DNA of 64,000 nucleotides from Gymnorhina tibicen. Its lineage: Eukaryota; Chordata; Aves; Passeriformes; Artamidae. Location: the NCBI GenBank assembly GCA_013399875.1, contig VXAZ01004553.1:1364001-1428000 (forward strand), given 5' to 3'. The position numbers and the translations under genes were made by a program. Positions 52,235 through 64,000 of this stretch are shown in pieces. Positions within the stretch are counted from its first letter, which is position 1, and each line of letters opens with the position of its first letter. The notes beneath the pieces are model-generated. The model did no database searches. It was given only the letters and a program-made list of their open reading frames with translations, and was not told where the DNA came from.

Positions 52235-52370
52235 TCACAGAATCACAAAATATTTGAGATGGAAGGGGACCTCAAAGGGTCACTGAGAGCAACTCTGAGG
52301 TGATTAGCCCATACAGGCATCAAAACCATGACCTTGGTGTTATTAGCACCATGCTCTAACTGAGCAAACC
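52235..52370 (-). mobile_element. tRNA-Ile-derived SINE with CR1 tail (TguSINE1-like)
   Basis: Read on the minus strand, the head carries GCTCAGTTAGAGCATGGTGC, then TAATAACACCAAGGTCATGG and CCTGTATGGGCTAAT. These match the D-arm, the anticodon loop with AAT and the acceptor end of tRNA-Ile. The body then passes into GACCCTTTGAGGTCCCCTTC and ends TTTGTGATTCTGTGATA, a CR1 3' end. A tRNA-Ile head with a CR1 tail is the structure described for TguSINE1 of passerines. It has many substitutions and cannot be a working tRNA. No clear target duplication is visible. Confidence 0.85.
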
Positions 52371-52829
52371 TCAGGTGTCTCCACGTAAAATTCATATCAC
52401 ACCAAAAAAGTAGTGTTTTCCCGTACAAATTCTATTCCATTTCAAATCCAACCTCACCTACAACTTGTCTTCCATTCAGTGTTATGACTTTTACTTTCAA
52501 TGGGATTCAAATTCTTGGACCATTGTTGATCCAAACAAGATCAACTGTATTTCTTATCAACCATACTTGGCAATGAAGAGAAAAGTGTTCTGTGTGAGAC
52601 TACTGCGGCATAACCTTTGAAAAGCATTAGCAGTCAAAAATAATTATGACATTAATTATTATTTTATACCTTGTTCACTTTTACAGAGACCTGCAGAACA
52701 AACCATTTAAAACGGTATGACATTGGTGCATTGCAGCATTTTTAAAATTTCCAGTATAGAACAGACTTCCCTCTACCAAGAAAATGATTCACAGGTTCAC
52801 CTGGATGTCTTCAGCACGACTGCAGTTAA

Positions 52830-53130
52830 AATTTTAAAATTACATTACTAACTGCATTTAAAATATTTAATAACTAATAAGTGTATAAGTAATAATTATC
52901 AGTAATAAATAATGAGTTATTATGCAATATAATAATATACTACAGATACACATAATACAATAATGTATAAATTTTATTAATTAATAAAATTATTGCTAAT
53001 TGTTAATTTAAAATAATTAATAATTAATGACTGCAGGGAAAGTTACAAAATTACATTAATTAGTGTAGTTAAAATTACAAAAAATTAGAAAAAAAATTCC
53101 TGCAGTTAAAATTACTGCAGACTAAAAATG
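52830..53130. repeat. AT-rich low-complexity block
   Basis: About 300 bases are dominated by TAATTAATAA, AATAAT and TTAATTAAT permutations with almost no G or C. It is bounded by a recurring short motif CTGCAGTTAAAATT (near 52820 and 53100) and a variant CTGCAGGGAAAGTTACAAAATT near 53031. It may be an expanded simple repeat or the core of a decayed tandem array. Confidence 0.7.
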
Positions 53131-53149
53131 GCAGACGTTCAATTTGCTC

Positions 53150-53164
53150 TTTTTTTTTTTTTTA
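53150..53164. repeat. Poly(T) run
   Basis: A T homopolymer of about 14 bases just beyond the AT-rich block, possibly the A-tail of a decayed minus-strand retroposon. Confidence 0.75.
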
Positions 53165-56100
53165 TTGCTCATTATTTTGCTCATAAGAACAAACTTAAGG
53201 GACATGGGCCTCAAACAGTTATTACAGAGACTGCTCTTCAAAAGTCTTTATAATAGTCAGAAATCCAGAAATAGTCAGAAGATCCAAAATTACCAGTCAA
53301 GTAAATTTGTGCCAAAATAAACTTGATGATATGACAGCTGCCCAAATTATTTAAATGAAGACCTTGAAAATTCTAAATTGACTTTAATTAAAGGTTAACA
53401 AACTAAGATATTATCACAGGGATGAAATACATCTACAGTTAAGGTGGTGCATCCTTCTCCCCTCCTTGACGGTTAAACGATTCCATTAGTGAAATGTGTG
53501 AAAAAAACAATTTTCAAGCTGAAAAGTTTCATTAGTTCTCTAGAGATACATAAACATATCTCTCCTAGTTTTTTATCCACTCATTAGATCCATTATTAAG
53601 AACTGATAATCATCTTCTGCTTCTTATGTACACCATGAACGACTTGAGACAGTAATCCAGAAGCCATAAAGTCAAATTTTTAGTATTTTGTAAAGAGAAA
53701 GTCTTTATGTTCTTTCACTCAGTGAAATAAATCATGTTACTGCTCACTCAGTTCCACAGTAGACCCATTTATGAAAAATTAATCATAGCACAACTATTGA
53801 CAAATGTGCTATTGATGACTGTGATTGGATCACTGGAACAACCCTATGAAACTTTACAGCGAAGAATGCACTGCACAGGCTATAAAATTTTCAACAGATT
53901 ATTTAAGTGTTAAGGTTTATAATGACATGCACAGAAGTACCTCTGTTGGTTTGTCACTGACTAAATCCCAGCTAGCCTAGAAGGACATTATTGTTTTCCA
54001 CTGTTTGAGAAGGAAAAAATACATACAGTCTGTTTACTACAAGACAGACAAGAGCTTTTGAAAACTATAAAGCACTTGGAAAAGAAAAGACATTTTACCT
54101 TGTGCTCAGAAATTTTTTGAAAATTGAAGCTGTCTAAAAACATAGCAAGATACCTTTGTAGATATGTGCACAAAGGTAATGGTATCAAAGGTGATTTAAA
54201 CTTGTAACTATGGAAACCATATTCTTTTTTAAAAAAGCCAAAGCCTGAGATTATTGAAATTGAGACAAAAATAATTCTCTAATGAAATTAGCTATCTTCT
54301 TTACCTGGACGTTTCATCAAAGGATAAATCGCCACACAGGGAGTCTACCCACAGCCTCTGAAGCAAAAACTATCCTACACCCTGAAAATGCAGGGAGAGC
54401 TTTTTAGGAGTCAAAATGCTGCCTGACTTAGCTCTCTCTGGAGACTCAGTCCCACTTGCCTCAAATTTCAGATGAGGAATCAGAGCCACACATACTGTGC
54501 AAATTCAGTACCTTCATTTGGGCATCTTAATACATAGTGAGAAGTGAAAAGATTAACAAAAGGACCTTGGGATTTCCTTGATTGGGCCTGTTCTGCCCTA
54601 GTTGAAAGTACAATGACATTTCTGCATCTTACCTATTCTCCCACTGAAACAGGGAAGATGTCTCTAAGAAGACAACAGGTTATTGAAGCAGAAATATCTC
54701 ACAGGCAGGAAAAATTTGAAAAATATTTGGTGAAATATGACACTTTTGAAAAACAACTGTGGAACATCTAGAAAAATCTTTGTTCATGAGATGAGGTATC
54801 TTGAGTCAGAACGGCTCATGTGGAACAGCTGGAGACAAAATGGGTTACTCATAAATGCTTTTCTGTGAGAAAATTAGACCTAAAATTACTGCCTGGAGTG
54901 GCAAATTCTCAGCGTATTCCTTTGCTCTGTTGATTGCAAGAATTTATGGTCACATACAGGTCCTCACAATTTAATTTATGCAATGTATGAGGGCTCATAG
55001 GAAACACAAAATAATAGGCTGTTGAATTACAACTGTTGAAACATATTGAAGAAAAGACAAATACAAGTAGATTTTCCCAGAATCTGAGAAAACCCAGCAC
55101 TTCATGATTTCTAGAGGAAAAGGCAATCAAAAATAAGGAACTGTAAGCTAAGAGTAAATAACACCCACCTGTGTACCTGGAGTTAGTGGCCATAAGTGAA
55201 CTAGGGCTCAAAAATACCTTTAAAATTACATATTTAAAGGGTTACAGCTTTTTGAGGCTCATTTACAGATGATACTTACAGAGTTTTCAGTAGCATGGTC
55301 ATGAAAGGTGTCAGGATAATACTTGAGCACCTAAAGCTGCAGATACACCAGAAGGAGTTCCTGAAAGAATTAAGAATTTAGCTGTGTTGTATTTTTATTT
55401 TATAATCTCATTTTATCAGTGTTTTCTTTGTGTGACCTGACACAGAGGCTAAATTATGCACTCTTGCACCCACAGAGTGTTAACTCCTTTGTGAAAATAC
55501 ACAACAGTAATTTACCTTCCCCTTGCAAAGACATCAGCATTTACTACAGCAAGTGCAGGACATCAGAGTAGCTGGTCATTAATGCCTAAGCATTCATTTA
55601 ATTACCAACAAATCAATAAATTTACCATTTAGGAATAGTTTGAATGTTTGTTTTGTCATTTCAATTTTTTTCAAAGACAGAAATAAATGTCACACTTTGG
55701 TTTTACCACAAACAGTATGTTAATTAATAAAGGGTGGTGCCACTGCACATTGAACATTTAAAAATTCAAAAGCCAAAAAATACCCTAGAAAAAACTAGAA
55801 GCCCTTACAAAATACATTTCTTAAGCATCAGCTTACTACTGTGTGGTTCTCAAAGTCTCATGTGAAGCTGGCAAACACAGAGGTCAAGAACTTGATGAAA
55901 CATATTTATAACTGATCTACAAAATATTTGTCAAAGCCAAATAAAACGAAGTGTAGACTGGAGGAACCAATGGCAAGGTGAGTAAAACAAATAACAAATA
56001 CAGCACCCCTAAATATTTAGTTCCAGGATTCATTCACAGTATCTGAGCGTTTCTGGGAGTCTTTTGGGTGAGTTGGATATAAAATAAAGGAAGACACGGT

Positions 56101-56914
56101 TTTTACAAGATCCAGCTTCAGGGATTAGAGGTATGAAGGCAAAAGATTCTCAGAAAAGAGCAGGCATTTGTGTCAAAGCCCCTTTGTGATAATTTTTAGG
56201 TCATTGTGGTCTCAGAGCTGCTACACCACTCAGGGAAAGAATGGATTAAAAAACATACAGCAATCTGAAAAGTACAAGGAGTGCCTTCAGGAGTACCAGA
56301 TCTCTGGCTGGGGTATGTCTCACTCTGGGATGTGGAGAAACCAGAGGTGATTCCAAGATTATGGCCAAACCATTTTCATATGGATATGAGGCATCTCATT
56401 CCATTCTTATAACTTTAAAGACTGATTTGGAGGCTTTTTCATACGTTTTTTGCTTGGCCAGGAGGCTTCCCTGGCAATGGAAGCGAGGTAAACAACCCCT
56501 GACAACAGGTTAACATTTCTGCACAAAGGCAGCGAATCCACACCAAACCAAATACACTCGGGGACATTTTAAGGAACTGTATTTAGGAGCCTGGCTTTGT
56601 GGGGACATAAGTCTTAGGTGTCAAAATAAGCCCAGTAGAAATTCCGTCTTCACTTTTTAAAAGATTCTGATGATTCAGCTGTTTGCAGAATTGCATATTT
56701 TTTGAGCTACAAAAGATATCGAGATATCTTATTCTACTGACTGTTCCCCAAGCTAAGGAAAATAATTTATTTCAGAAAAGGTGAAAATTAAAGGTCAAAA
56801 AGTGACTGACTCAGTAGAGATGGTAAAGTAACAGACCAGTGTCCAAATCATCACTCTTTGCATATTATCAGCTTTCTTCTAATTTTTATGTAACTGATTG
56901 CAATAAACAGATTG

Positions 56915-56988
56915 ACAATAGTAAAAATAAAAATAAAAATTAAAAACAAAAAAAGAAAGAAAAAGTAAAAAAGAAAAAAAAAAATAAG
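56915..56988. repeat. A-rich simple repeat
   Basis: About 70 bases of AAAAAT, AAAAG and pure A-runs on the + strand. No retroposed body was recognised to its left. Confidence 0.85.
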
Positions 56989-59900
56989 AAGATGCTTGTA
57001 GCTTGGGTTAAAGAAACTTCAGTCAGTCCTGACCTAATTAAGGATATTTTTCAAGAGTACTCCCTCATAATGAAAATATAAGCCTTCCCCTGAAATGCTG
57101 CCAGGGAAACCTTCCTCTGGGATTATAACTGTCTACAGCAGCAGAGAATTAGACTAACTGGTGCCCCAAGTGGTTTTCCACTAATGAATTGTGCTTCTTT
57201 GTTTTATTTCTTGTTTAGATGTTTAGATTTCTTTAGGTCTTCGCCATTGTCCCTCCCCCAGAACATATGTTCTGCCAAATGTGGGGGAAGCTGTATTTTG
57301 GGTTGTAATGGCAGGCAAGTGCTACAGTACATAAGTTAGTCCTTAAAACATTAGTCTTACTGCAAAGAGAACTTGAAGTGCACACTGAATGTTTAGTGAA
57401 GGCAGAAAACAACATTAAATGTTGTAGAAACAGTTAGGCAACAGAATTTTGGAAAGGATTAGATATGTTCATTCCAAAAGTTATGTGCAGGAAACTAATC
57501 AAATGATTTATACTGAACTACAGAATAGAAGTATTGTGCATAGTGATGCTAAAAATGGGATTTCCTCCGTGTTTTAAGCCCAGCTAGGGTGAGTTGGAAA
57601 ACACTTGGGCTCAGAGCTGTCCATCACTTCAGCCAGATATTGTAGGGTATGGAACATTAGTCAAAGCTTAGAGTCATGATGACCATGGCGGCCTGCAGGA
57701 GAAAGTTGTCAAGATATTTTTAAATGGCCTGACAAGTTCATCAGCAGTGACTGATTAACCAGAGAAAGATGAACTAGACCCAAACATCTCCAGTCCAGTG
57801 GGAAATATTGTCATCAGATTAAGAGGACCTCACCTATTCTTTAAAAAATCTGCCTTCTATCATCAGACTTTTAAATAAAAACCTCTAATTACACCCTTTG
57901 GTAGGTGTACATTAGGTCGCAGCTAAGCAGAAATGCACATGCATCTGTGAGCCAGTCTCTAACTTCACAATTGCACTTTTTCAGATGGCTCCTTCTCATT
58001 TTCTTAAATAGAAGACCAGCATATACTAACAGGAGGCATAACTTTTTATCCTTCTGTTGTAATGTACAGCTTTGTACATTATTTATGGGTTCTGTCACTT
58101 CAGGATCCTATACAAAAACGGTGCTAAATCCAGAGAGTAACTTTGGTGCCAGAATTACACAGAGTCTCAAAATCCTCAGTCAGTGCCACCCACCCACCAG
58201 ATGCTTAAAGATGTCTAGTTATGAGAAACAACACAGAATAATAAACAACCTTAATATCACAACAGATTCTTAAAACAGTGCAATTCCACAAGGAAATAAT
58301 GCAGGAAAGCTCCTAATCAAAAAGGCTGGCACTTGTCTCCTGAGCCACTTGGAATATGTATGCCACATGCTTTACAATTACTAGATACTAGGAATATCTC
58401 AGTTTCATCAGAATGTATTTCTGTTTAATGTTGTTAAGTGCATATGGCAACAGACTCCCAGCTGGGTGGTGCATAGACAGGAACACAAAATAATTAAAGC
58501 AGACCAGTCTGGGGAGGGGGAATTAAAAGCAGCATCATTTGACTGACACCACAGGGAGTGTTTGGGGTGGGGGGTGTTGGTATTTTTTTAAACTCTGTAA
58601 ATCTTTAATATACACCAGTTTTACCAAAGATCATGAATGTGGTTAAAAATGGTCTCCACCAAGTTGTCTTTCCTCTAATAAAAACTGGTTTTAAAACAGA
58701 AGAAAATATTCACCTTTGTGAATAAGGATATGCTCCATACAAACGCTCATGCAAGATCTGTGCATTTTGCTTTGTGTCCCTTTCACTTTTTTTTTTTAGA
58801 AATCCTCCAACATTTTATTTCCAGGCAAAGCTGGAAGATGCTGGAAGTAACAATATTTAGAGCAGTGATGAAACCTTGATGCTAACTTCCCCCAGCCTTC
58901 GCTGAGCTTTGGACCCTCAGTGACTGGGTCAAAGAGTCACTTTATAAAATGTGATTATTTGTCACACAAAGATACACAAACACACTCACCAGGGAAAAAA
59001 CAGGGTTCATAAAACATCATTTAGAAAATGTGTTTCAGTTCCAGAATTCACCTTATTCCAAAGAGTCTCTTGATGAGATACAACAAGCTTCGGTCCGTGA
59101 TCTCTTTTTGGGCAACCCCAAATTCATTTCCGTAGCTCCAAGCAGTGCTGGGGCAAGCCAGCCCAGTGCAAGGTGAGATTTTATTGCACTCTGATGGAGC
59201 TTGTGCTTAGCGTGAGAAACACAAGATTTGTTTGAGGCAGTGCTTTAATCTCAAGGAACTGGAATAAACTTTCGATCTAATTTTTGGTCTTTCCAGATGA
59301 AGGTGTTCAATATTGCCTAAATTATTAATTTTGCCAAGTGACAGCCCACACTTCCTGTATAAGTCCTAGGCTATGGAAAGGCATTTTGAGCCCCTACCCA
59401 GGACACAGGATTAGTTTTTTCCAATATATCAGTTTAAGCATGGACAAGTCACTTAGGGTTCTTTGAGTTTCAGTTCTTTCAACAGCAGGATGAGATAATA
59501 TGAAGAAGCCAGTTTACAATGTTAAGAAATAGTTTATGACAATTTTATTATATATTTGTCTCAGAAGACAGTATTTCCACAAAAGACTGTGGGCATAATT
59601 TCAAATAAATGAGCTGTTATAACAGTAATAATTATTTTTTTGCACTTCTATTGTTATTTTTAATTGCATTTGTTCTCAATGTCAGAATTTATAGTTTTGT
59701 GATGTTATAAGAACAACATAATTTATGTTTTCCTGCTCATCAAAAATACTTTGACAATAATAACTCACTTCAACCATGAGTATTAGCTACATGCATGAAC
59801 ACTTAAATCAAAGGCAAACAACACTCTACTGACAGATTGTCACCGTGGTGTTTTTACTTTGGTCTGGTTCTGTTTATCATGAAAGGGAGAACAAGGACTC

Positions 59901-62900
59901 CCTTCACACTGATTTGTCCATCACAGAAATGTGCTCAGTGAAGTGGTGTCTGCAGCATGGTGTTTCAGGTGTCTGTGCTCAGAGAGAGATGCTGGAGAAG
60001 AGCATTATTTGGCTCATTCAGATTCTGAATATAAAATGTATTAAGCAGATACACAGCATTATGGAGGTATGCCGAGAGAGAAGCAAGGTGCAATAAAGAG
60101 CAATTCTCAAGCTCATCTCACCCTGGAGCCTGTAAAATGAACCACACCACTTATGTGGATTTACCTTTAAACAACCCTAGTTTTTGCTCAGGACCACACC
60201 ACCCACAGCAGTAACTCCTTGCACAGCATTCCAGCATCTGTTCTTTCAGACATAGGCAGGCAATGCAGGAACAATCAGGAAAAGGTAACATTTATTCAAC
60301 TTTCAGAATACAGATGAGTCTTCAGACAAGTTCACTCCAGCTTCAAAACCCACTCCTACTCCTACTGGAGCTGATGAAAATTATACCAGAAACACTGAAG
60401 AGCTTTTCCTTTTAAACCCTCATTTCACATGCTCACTCCAAGGCTGCCTTAATGCAAGAGACACTCGGTGGCACTGGTAATTGTGCAGAGCTCTGCAGCG
60501 TTCATTCCAGATTGTTGACAAGGAAAGCAATGGCAACGTCCGTTCCGCATCAGTTACTCGAATCTAGAATTTCACAGCAACTTTTAGAAACGGGATTAAT
60601 GTTTAAAAGAATCTACTTCTGAAAATCAGAAGCACGAGAGTGTAAAAAAACCTAACTGGGTAATGGTATAATAAACTACCTGGGTTCCAGTAAAACCCAG
60701 ACCAATAAATTAATAAATGCTGCAACGCTGAGTAGGCTGCATTGATTTCCGTTTTTTTCTCATAGTACATACTCTCCCTGCTTTATGTGCAGGTACATTA
60801 AATAGAAACTGAGATCATGGACCCAGGGATTCCAAATACCACCAAGCATCACCAAAAAAAAGCACTTTTAAAGTAAAAAATTTATAGACTATCTGAAGTA
60901 TCTTGTGTATTTGAAATAATGTTATATATGTTCACCTATGCCATAAACATCACCTGAATCATTCTGTCTATAAAATACAATATTTTATCAGTTTTTCCCA
61001 TTAAGTTATATTTTCTTGACACATCATTTATCCTCTTTATTTTTTTGCTGCTGCTTTCATGCATTGGCCTGAAATATTTAGGCAGACATGCAACCTGACT
61101 CCATTCCAAGAGCTGCCATTGCCCGAAGTTTTTGACATAGTGGGTTAGGATTCTTTCACTGATCCTAAGAAAAGTAGAGCCCGGTTCATAGAGCCAAGGA
61201 CCACGTGGCACAAGCTGCAGAAATGGCACCCTGGGCTGGGAAAAGACTAAATTCTGTAGGTTTTTTTCGGATAAATCTATTGCCAGACTGAACCACAGAA
61301 CCTGACCAACTGTCAGGAAAGGAACAAAGGTAAGAACATATGTATTTTAGTTTTATGTTAAATTATAAGTTTAGCTCATACACCTCTACAAATTTTTCCT
61401 CACTGAACTGTTAAAAGCATGTTCACAGTGACCTTCACTGCTGTATTGTCATAGTAGCTAGTAATGATTAATTTTTTCTTATTAATAATGTAATTTCTTA
61501 TGGATAGCAAATCTTCTACCTGATAATCACTTCTGGTTGTTGAGGATTTATGTTCTACAGTACATCAATCAGAAAATGGCAGAACAAGGGGTTTAGTTTA
61601 ATCCAAGCAAAAGCAGTCAAGTCTTCCTACTGTATTTCCCATGCACATCTCTATAAAGTAGGTAGGTGCCAGGTAGTTAAACAAAGTCTAATAAATCCAG
61701 GTCAGTCCTGGATTGACTACTAAAATGTTACATCATTTTTTGAGAAAATTCTTAGGGAAATTATTTTGGGAGAGTTGTTACTCAAAGAATTCAATATTTA
61801 GTGTCATCAACCATATTACTTATATTTTGCTTCTCCAAGTAATCCTGAAATAACAAGGAACAAATACTCTTTTAATTACATTTAACTTCTGACTATTCTT
61901 CCTTTGATCAGGGAACGAGGTGTGACACAAACCCCTACAGTGGTTTTATGACTCAGCATTTAGCACAAATTTCCTACTGGCTTAGAATTTAATTTCTCTG
62001 ACTTTCCCAGTTCCTAGAAAGGGCATTTATTCAGGAGGTGATTAAGTAATTTTTCCTTAATTGTTATATCAAAACTGTAAAACACAAGAGCTAAGCAGCA
62101 GCTTATTTACATACCAAAAGCTGGAGGCTGGTCTGTTGAAAAGTGTGTTAAATCCCCCAAAGCTTTCAACAAAGACTAGGCTGCAGCCTGAGAAATGTCT
62201 GAATCTATTTAGCACTTTCGGAGGAAAGCATAAGGAGCAAAGAAAAAGCAAGGAAAATGTTTGGATTCCAACTTCCAGTATTTGGGTTTGCAAATAACTT
62301 CTTCTAGAGACCAAGTACAGCTCTAGAGCACAAATGTTCCTAAAGCATTCAAACGCTGGGCTTTGTTGAGATTCCCAAGATGAAAAGCCAAGCTCAGATT
62401 TAAATGTGCAAATATTGAACACAATCAGAACATTTCTATTTACTTGAAAATTTAATTCCCTGAAGAAATATTACAGCTTTAGGGATATATGCTAATTCTA
62501 ATTGCATTTATAAGCCAACTGAAACAAAACCAAACTCAAAATAACTTCTAATGAAAAAACTACTCAGACTGTACGAAAGTTTCAACAACCAGACCTCAAT
62601 TGATATGCAGGCCTAACACAAGGCAATCTTAGCTAATTCTGTGGAGTGGGATGTAGCAGGAAGCCTTCTGCATTTTTAGGTGGATGTCACAAAAGGTATT
62701 TTAACAACAATTAGTCTTAGAGCCTGAAGTTTCCAGGAGGTTCATGGAGCACCAACACAGCTCTATATCCTTGTCCCAGGGTGGGAAGATGATCTCCATC
62801 ATTAAGGCTTCTTCAGGGATAATTAAAGCTTCTCCAGGGAGTACTGAAAATCCAGAAATTCTGACGCAGACATTTAGGACAGGAGTAAATTTCATACTTC

Positions 62901-63007
62901 CTTAAGACCAACCTAGAAAAATAGTCATTGTGCATTGAGGAGCTGGGATTGAAAAATACTATTGAAGTATGGAGACAATAACATTTAGGCAAGTACCAGC
63001 AAGTCAT

Positions 63008-63024
63008 GCACACACACACACACC
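63008..63024. repeat. CA microsatellite (short)
   Basis: A short (CA)n run of about eight units, upstream of SPON1. Confidence 0.8.
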
Positions 63025-64000
63025 TGACAGAATATTTGCATATTTCTATTTCAATCACAGCACAAAGATGTTTAGGCCTGTCACAGATAACAACCTATTA
63101 CTGCTTTTTTACCTTGGCCCCATAGTCATATCTACCACTATTTGACCTGATTTCCTTTAACCTGATCTTCAGCTGATTCCAAACTTAAGTTTGTTTGGTT
63201 TTTGTTTTTTGGGTTTTTTTTAATTTAGAAGGAGCCAAAAAAAGAGAAGTGCTACCTCTCTAGAGATTCCCCAAGTCTCTCTAATCTCTTTCTTACCACT
63301 TAGGGCCTGACAGAACATGAAAAGGATTCTCAAATTTTAAGACAACATTTATGGTGTAAGGAGGGGATACTTCTGCCAGCCCCAAATCTGTTGATAGGTT
63401 TGAAGACCACTAATGCTTGAGGGATTCAATGCTTCCAAAAGAAGCCTTTATTTCAGGTGAGAGAATTATGTGCCAGAACCTAACAGCCTCCAGAAGCCCC
63501 AGCTTTCTGCTTAACAGAGATAAACCGTTATCTGTTGCACAAAAATGAAAGGAATCTGCTGCACTTAAAAATACTTTAGTGACGTAGCAACCAGGAATCA
63601 GTTATTTGCACTTGGAATTTTCCCTTCTTTGATGCCTTAACACATCGTACCCAGGAAATCAGAAAAATAAGCAACTCAGTGGGAACCATTTCAAGAAATC
63701 TGCCCATAAAATAGTGAAAGCTGAATTACAGTTCAGGTGCAGTATTTGGAAATGGGATATTTTAATAAGTCTATCATAACAAGATTAAAACTGCAAGACA
63801 TTGAAACATACTTTGCTTTTGAACAGTTTGATTACCACTTTCATTCTTTGCCTCCAGATCTGGACATGTTTTTAAAATATCAGTTAATTTTTCTGAGACA
63901 TTTCTAAGGGGCAGATAAAACAATCTGGATTAAAAAAAAAAAAAATCAACCAGAATTACGGTTCATGACTAAATGAACCATCAAACATATGTCCATCAAA

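Larger units (their letters stand above)
43561..64000. other. DNA upstream of SPON1; no gene recognised
   Basis: From the edge of the SPON1 CpG island to the right end of the window I see no recognisable exon on either strand. Frames above 100 codons (around 47.8-48.3, 50.3-50.8, 51.4-51.9, 57.9-58.3 and 62.1-62.4 kb) either begin at non-ATG codons or lie in low-complexity or CpG-poor DNA with no family signature. Recognised contents are a tandem duplication at 51671-51742, the tRNA-Ile/CR1 SINE at 52235-52370, an AT-rich block at 52830-53130, a poly(T) run near 53150, an A-rich run at 56915-56988 and a CA run near 63008. In other vertebrates a long gene-poor stretch lies upstream of SPON1, which fits. 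Non-coding RNA genes cannot be excluded. Confidence 0.7.

Noticed and set aside
52235..52370. Possible functional tRNA-Ile gene
   Set aside because: The cloverleaf arms carry several mismatches and deletions and the element continues into a CR1 tail, so it is a SINE relic.
1..64000. CRISPR arrays, operons, phage or other prokaryotic systems
   Set aside because: Spliced SPON1 exons, CR1 elements and avian SINE/LTR show a vertebrate nuclear genome. No regularly spaced repeats or gene clusters are present.

Overview
This window is nuclear DNA from a bird, most likely a songbird (passerine). It is AT-rich and almost entirely non-coding. It carries several degraded CR1 LINE 3' ends with the usual avian tail (a permuted TTCTATGATTCTATG-like end). 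It also carries one short element whose 5' part is a decayed tRNA-Ile and whose 3' part is a CR1 tail, the structure of the passerine SINE family TguSINE1. A solo LTR with an intact 5-bp target duplication is also present. There are no prokaryotic features.

The only gene I can establish is SPON1 (F-spondin), on the minus strand and incomplete. Three coding exons join in frame. Exon 1 (42563-42785) encodes the signal peptide and start of the reelin-like domain. Exon 2 (35794-35900) and exon 3 (8339-8472) continue that domain. Phases are 1, 0 and 2, every splice site is GT-AG, and the total is 464 nt (154 codons plus 2 nt). The remaining exons (rest of the reelin-like domain, spondin-N domain, thrombospondin type 1 repeats) were not found at 1-8338 and should lie beyond the left edge.

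Layout, left to right: 1-8338 is the start of SPON1 intron 3, with a solo LTR (4931-5454) and a cluster of E-boxes. 8339-8472 is exon 3. 8473-35793 is the 27.3-kb intron 2, with a degenerate telomere-like G-rich array near 13.0 kb, CR1 fragments, and a GC-rich patch near 33.4 kb. 35794-35900 is exon 2. 35901-42562 is intron 1, with a CR1 fragment and a second CpG-rich island at 38.3-38.9 kb. 42563-42785 is exon 1 inside a CpG island that runs to about 43.56 kb and should hold the promoter. From 43.6 kb to the right edge lies upstream DNA with no gene I recognise, plus the tRNA-Ile/CR1 SINE at 52.2-52.4 kb and an AT-rich block at 52.8-53.1 kb.

I found no convincing new protein-coding system. 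The items most worth a second look are the intronic CpG island, the telomere-like array, the tRNA-Ile/CR1 element, and a weak kinase-like reading frame in intron 2.
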